Origin: CANMXU01 sp052030545
GTDB taxonomy: Bacteria; Pseudomonadota; Gammaproteobacteria; Enterobacterales; Alteromonadaceae
Length of the DNA: 64,000 bases
Reading direction: 5' to 3'
NCBI RefSeq assembly: GCF_052030545.1
Contig: NZ_JBPDIH010000001.1
Location: 372,001-436,000 of the forward strand
Shown here: positions 60,961 through 64,000 of the stretch, piece after piece
Layout: every line of letters starts with the position of its first letter
Position numbering within the stretch: the stretch's first letter is position 1
Notes under the pieces: generated by a model
Databases searched by the model: none
Told to the model about the DNA's origin: nothing
What the model saw: the letters and a program-made list of their open reading frames with translations, nothing else
Position numbers and translations under genes: made by a program

Positions 60961-61593
60961 TTATTCAGTTTTATCTTTAAATTCACACAAATCTTCAATA
61001 ATGCACGCGCCACAGCGTGGCTTACGTGCGACGCAGGTGTATCTGCCGTGCAGAATAAGCCAGTGGTGTACGTCTACTTTAAATTCTTTGGGCACTACTT
61101 TTAAAAGTTTTTGCTCAACTAGGTCAACGTTTTTACCCATAGCAAGTTTGGTACGGTTTGATACGCGAAAAATGTGGGTATCTACTGCAATGGTAGGCCA
61201 GCCAAAGGCAGTGTTTAATACTACGTTTGCGGTTTTTCTGCCAACGCCGGGTAGGGCTTCGAGCGCTTCTCGGTTTTCAGGTACTTCGCCGCCATGAAGG
61301 TCTACCAACATTTGACAGGTTTTCATGGTGTTTACCGCTTTGGTATTAAATAAACCGATGGTTTTAATATATGACTTTAAACCGTCAAGCCCTAAGTCTA
61401 AAATGGCTTGTGGCGTATTCGCCACAGGATAAAGCTTGTCAGTCGCTTTATTAACGCCAACATCGGTAGCTTGCGCAGAAAGCAGTACCGCAATTAACAG
61501 TTCAAATGGTGTACTGAAATTAAGCTCTGTGGTCGGCTCTGGGTTATCATCACGTAATCTTGTTAAAATCTCTAAGCGTTTTTCTTTATTCAT
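60961..61593 (-). CDS. nth: Endonuclease III (Nth)
   Basis: The 210-residue DNA glycosylase/AP lyase keeps all E. coli Nth landmarks at the same numbers: HhH region LPGVGRKTANVVLN with catalytic K120, D138 in VDTHIFRVSNR, and the [4Fe-4S] cysteines C187, C194, C197 and C203. It removes oxidised pyrimidines and cuts the DNA backbone. It is the last gene of the rsx operon and starts 42 bases after rsxE. Confidence 0.97.
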   Translation of the reverse strand: MNKEKRLEILTRLRDDNPEPTTELNFSTPFELLIAVLLSAQATDVGVNKATDKLYPVANTPQAILDLGLDGLKSYIKTIGLFNTKAVNTMKTCQMLVDLHGGEVPENREALEALPGVGRKTANVVLNTAFGWPTIAVDTHIFRVSNRTKLAMGKNVDLVEQKLLKVVPKEFKVDVHHWLILHGRYTCVARKPRCGACIIEDLCEFKDKTE

Positions 61594-61635
61594 AAGGACA
61601 TTTTTATTGTTGTTTTAATATATTCACTACAATGA

Positions 61636-62343
61636 TTATTGCGCGTCAAAGTTCACTCGAACACGTTCGATGGCTTGTTCGGTGAGTTTAGGTTTACGCT
61701 GTTCAAGTTTTGCGTCGATGGCATTTTTAATCGCGATTAAAAAGCCCATTGCGATAAATGCACCGGGTGGCAAAATTGCGAGTAGAAACTGACTGTCAAA
61801 TTGGAATACTTCAATGCGAATGCTTTTAGCCCAGTCGCCAAGAAGCAGGTGAGCGCCGTCAAATAATGTACCTTGACCTAAAATTTCTCTGATCATACCT
61901 AAGGCAAGTAGTACTAACATAAAGCCGATACCCATCATTAAACCGTCAAAGCTTGCTTGTTTTAACGGATTTTTCGAAGCATAAGCTTCTGCGCGACCGA
62001 TAATGGCGCAGTTGGTGACAATTAGAGGTAAAAAGATGCCCAACGATTTATATAAGTCGTAGGTAAATGCATTCATTAATAACTGCACACAGGTTACAAA
62101 GGCGGCAATAATTAAGACAAAAATAGGAATGCGAATTTCTTTCGGTACCCAATGACGAATTAAAGACACGGTTGCATTTGAGCAAATTAAAACGAATAAC
62201 GTCGCTAAGCCTAAACCTAGTGCATTGGTAAATGTTGAGGTAACCGCAAGCAAAGGGCATAAACCTAATAGCTGCACTAACCCCGGGTTATTTTTCCATA
62301 AACCTTGCCAAGCAAGGTCTCGGTATTCTTGGTTAAATTTCAT
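61636..62343 (-). CDS. rsxE: Electron transport complex subunit RsxE (RnfE)
   Basis: The 235-residue protein has about six transmembrane helices and matches RnfE: NNPGLVQLLGLCPLLAVTST at the N-terminus, RHWVPKEIRIPIFVLIIAAF, VTNCAIIGRAEAYASKN and LPPGAFIAMGFLIAIKNAID. It is part of the membrane Rnf/Rsx complex that couples electron transfer to ion flow, and in E. coli reduces SoxR. Order rsxD-rsxG-rsxE-nth is conserved. Confidence 0.95.
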   Translation of the reverse strand: MKFNQEYRDLAWQGLWKNNPGLVQLLGLCPLLAVTSTFTNALGLGLATLFVLICSNATVSLIRHWVPKEIRIPIFVLIIAAFVTCVQLLMNAFTYDLYKSLGIFLPLIVTNCAIIGRAEAYASKNPLKQASFDGLMMGIGFMLVLLALGMIREILGQGTLFDGAHLLLGDWAKSIRIEVFQFDSQFLLAILPPGAFIAMGFLIAIKNAIDAKLEQRKPKLTEQAIERVRVNFDAQ

Positions 62344-62358
62344 TACAGATCTCGATTC

Positions 62359-62979
62359 CTATTGCTGATGACAAGATCGTGTCGATGCAAACAAATCATC
62401 TTTATGTTGTTCATAATAAAGCACGGTTCTTTTAACGGCTTTGACTACGGCACGTGGTGTAATAGTTGCACCTGTAAATTGGTCGAACATGCCGCCGTCT
62501 TTGGCGACATTCCAGCGACTGTCACTTTCACTTTCTAGTTGCTTGTCTTTGAAAACTAAAATCCAGTCGCTTTTTTCAGGCTCTATTTTATCGCCTAAAC
62601 CTGGTGTTTCTTTGTGTTCCAAAACGCGGACACCGCTTACCGTGTTATCGTTTTGCACCGCGACAATAATTTCAATATTACCGTTATAACCATCGGGCGC
62701 TGTGGCAGTGAGTGCTGCTGCAATGCCTTGATTATTATTTCGCGCCAAATAGGCGGTTTGTAGGTGTTGGTTTTCATCATCATATAGTACACAGTCTTGA
62801 TACAAATCGTTGTCATAACTTTGCGGCGCAATAATCTCATTTAAGGTATTAAGCAGGTATTGCTGCTTTTGTATTTCAATGCGATCTTTGGTTAATAAGT
62901 TAACCACGCCAACAACGGCAGTACAGGCAATGGCAAACAAGCCTAGAATACGCGCATTTTTTTCAATGGCTATTTTCAT
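62359..62979 (-). CDS. rsxG: Electron transport complex subunit RsxG (RnfG)
   Basis: The 206-residue protein has an N-terminal membrane anchor (about 10-30) and a periplasmic FMN-binding domain with EHKETPGLGDKIE, and the covalent flavin motif FTGAT, where T172 should carry FMN by phosphoester bond. A strong GGAGGCGAG ribosome site precedes its ATG. Its ATG shares one base with the rsxD stop, which suggests translational coupling. Confidence 0.95.
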   Translation of the reverse strand: MKIAIEKNARILGLFAIACTAVVGVVNLLTKDRIEIQKQQYLLNTLNEIIAPQSYDNDLYQDCVLYDDENQHLQTAYLARNNNQGIAAALTATAPDGYNGNIEIIVAVQNDNTVSGVRVLEHKETPGLGDKIEPEKSDWILVFKDKQLESESDSRWNVAKDGGMFDQFTGATITPRAVVKAVKRTVLYYEQHKDDLFASTRSCHQQ

Positions 62980-64000
62980 TACTCGCCTCCTTTAGCATGG
63001 CCGTAGGTTCTTGGGCGGGTATATTGATCAATTAATGGTGCTGCCATGTTGCATAATAAAACTGAAAAGGCGACAGCATCTGGGTAGCCACCAAATTTTC
63101 GAATAATATAAACCAAAGCGCCAGCTAAAATACCGACTAAAATACGGCCCTTAGTGCTGGTTGCACCAGAGACAGGGTCGGTTAAGATGAAAAATGCACC
63201 TAACATACAGGCACCGTTGAACCAATGAAACATGGTTGAAGCGCTGCTGTCTGGGCTAATTAAAAATGCGATAAGTGAACATACAAATAAACTGGCCAAA
63301 AAGCTTACCGGCGTGCGCCAGTCAATGGCTTTTTTAGCGATAAGAAATAAACCGCCGATCAAAAAACCTGCATTTATCCATTCCCAGCCAATGCCAAAAT
63401 GCTCGCCAATAATTGGGCTGTTCATACTTTCAATAACAGTTAAACCAACAGTTAAGTTAGTTTTTAACGTATCTAATGGCGTTGCCATGGTGAAACCGTC
63501 AATGTGTGTTCTTAATTGTTCAACAGAGTAGCCATCTGCGGTAAAACTGGTAAATATGGTTGAAAGTGTATCGCCAAAGCTTAGTTGCACTTGCATTAAA
63601 CTTAGCGGAGGCTGCCACATTGTCATTTGCACAGGAAATGACACTAACAGCATGACATAAGCAGCCATTGCAGGGTTAAATGGGTTATGGCCTAACCCCC
63701 CGTATAATTGTTTAACAATGATAATGGCAAACAACGCACCGAGTACTGAAATCCACCAAGGCGCGAGGGCGGGTAAGCTAACGCCAATTAACACGGCAGT
63801 TAACAAGGCGCTACCATCAAGGACTTGATCTTTGATGTGGTGTTTACGTAATGATAAGACAAAAAATTCAGCAATAAGTGCAGTGAGCATCGCTAAAGTA
63901 ATATGAATGATGTTACCCCAGCCGAAAAAATACCATTGCGCCAATATGCCGGGTACGGTGGCATATATCACCAAGCGCATCAGCGCAGATGTTTTTTCTT
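62979..64000 (-). CDS. rsxD: Electron transport complex subunit RsxD (RnfD), 5' part outside window
   Basis: The frame remains open to the right edge; the first methionine in the window (63980) is inside the protein, as E. coli RsxD has about 20 more residues in front. Conserved parts are YATVPGILAQWYFFGWG, APWWISVLGALFAIIIVKQL, LGHNPFNPAMAAYVMLLVSF, LIGGL and the flavin motif DPVSGATSTKGR. It is a multi-spanning subunit of the Rsx complex that carries covalent FMN. Remaining rsxC, rsxB and rsxA should lie beyond the edge. Confidence 0.95.
   Translation of the reverse strand, partial: EKTSALMRLVIYATVPGILAQWYFFGWGNIIHITLAMLTALIAEFFVLSLRKHHIKDQVLDGSALLTAVLIGVSLPALAPWWISVLGALFAIIIVKQLYGGLGHNPFNPAMAAYVMLLVSFPVQMTMWQPPLSLMQVQLSFGDTLSTIFTSFTADGYSVEQLRTHIDGFTMATPLDTLKTNLTVGLTVIESMNSPIIGEHFGIGWEWINAGFLIGGLFLIAKKAIDWRTPVSFLASLFVCSLIAFLISPDSSASTMFHWFNGACMLGAFFILTDPVSGATSTKGRILVGILAGALVYIIRKFGGYPDAVAFSVLLCNMAAPLIDQYTRPRTYGHAKGGE

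Noticed and set aside
1..64000. tRNA, rRNA, CRISPR array or insertion sequence
   Set aside because: Reading the intergenic stretches gave no cloverleaf, spaced repeat array or transposase; this was by eye, so a divergent tRNA or small RNA cannot be fully excluded.

Overview
The window is chromosomal DNA of a marine gammaproteobacterium of the order Alteromonadales, most like Colwelliaceae (Colwellia/Thalassotalea type). Three things point there: low GC content, protein sequences close to but clearly distinct from the E. coli orthologues, and conserved gammaproteobacterial blocks (rpsB-tsf-pyrH-frr-uppS-cdsA-dxr-rseP-bamA-skp-lpxD-fabZ-lpxA-lpxB-rnhB-dnaE-accA-tilS, and rsxDGE-nth). The placement is inference; no rRNA is present. 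I saw no tRNA, rRNA, CRISPR array, transposase or phage gene.

Layout. 1-5.7 kb: a cut-off NSS transporter, a glyoxalase II-like hydrolase (gloC), a voltage-gated cation channel with a Cav-like filter and a TPR hybrid histidine kinase. 5.7-10.6 kb: small genes, then ubiT divergent from ubiU-ubiV (O2-independent ubiquinone hydroxylation) with a possible FNR site between them, followed by the ribosomal oxygenase roxA. 10.8-17.4 kb: rsuA, a chemoreceptor with a c-heme motif, upp-uraA, a ComFB-like protein, priC and a TSUP exporter. 17.6-38.7 kb: the translation / isoprenoid / envelope / lipid A / replication supercluster from rpsB to tilS, all on the + strand. 38.7-47.4 kb: accessory metabolism and transport (DAACS and DMT transporters, PhnA, GNAT, M28 peptidase, YaeQ, GloA, a membrane-linked XRE regulator). 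47.7-56.2 kb: a two-component system, a large lipoprotein joining DUF1566 (Lcl) repeats to a di-heme MauG/cytochrome c peroxidase, a possible decayed second two-component remnant, a CadC-like regulator and a membrane protein. 56.8-60.8 kb: an unusual cluster with a divergent CDP-alcohol phosphotransferase, a phosphocholine/phosphoethanolamine-type cytidylyltransferase, an opine dehydrogenase-family enzyme, a 2OG-Fe(II) oxygenase and an unknown protein. 61.0-64.0 kb: nth, rsxE, rsxG and a cut-off rsxD on the - strand.

The core block makes ribosomal protein S2 and EF-Ts, UMP, ribosome recycling factor, undecaprenyl and CDP-diacylglycerol precursors, the outer-membrane assembly machine, lipid A, DNA polymerase III alpha and the acetyl-CoA carboxylase alpha subunit. 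The most novel-looking part is 56.8-60.8 kb. Its gene content suggests activation of a phospho-alcohol with CTP and transfer to a lipid, with an opine-type dehydrogenase nearby that could build or modify the head group. Its product cannot be read from sequence. A second good candidate is a leader-peptide attenuator-like structure in front of the DMT transporter near 42 kb.
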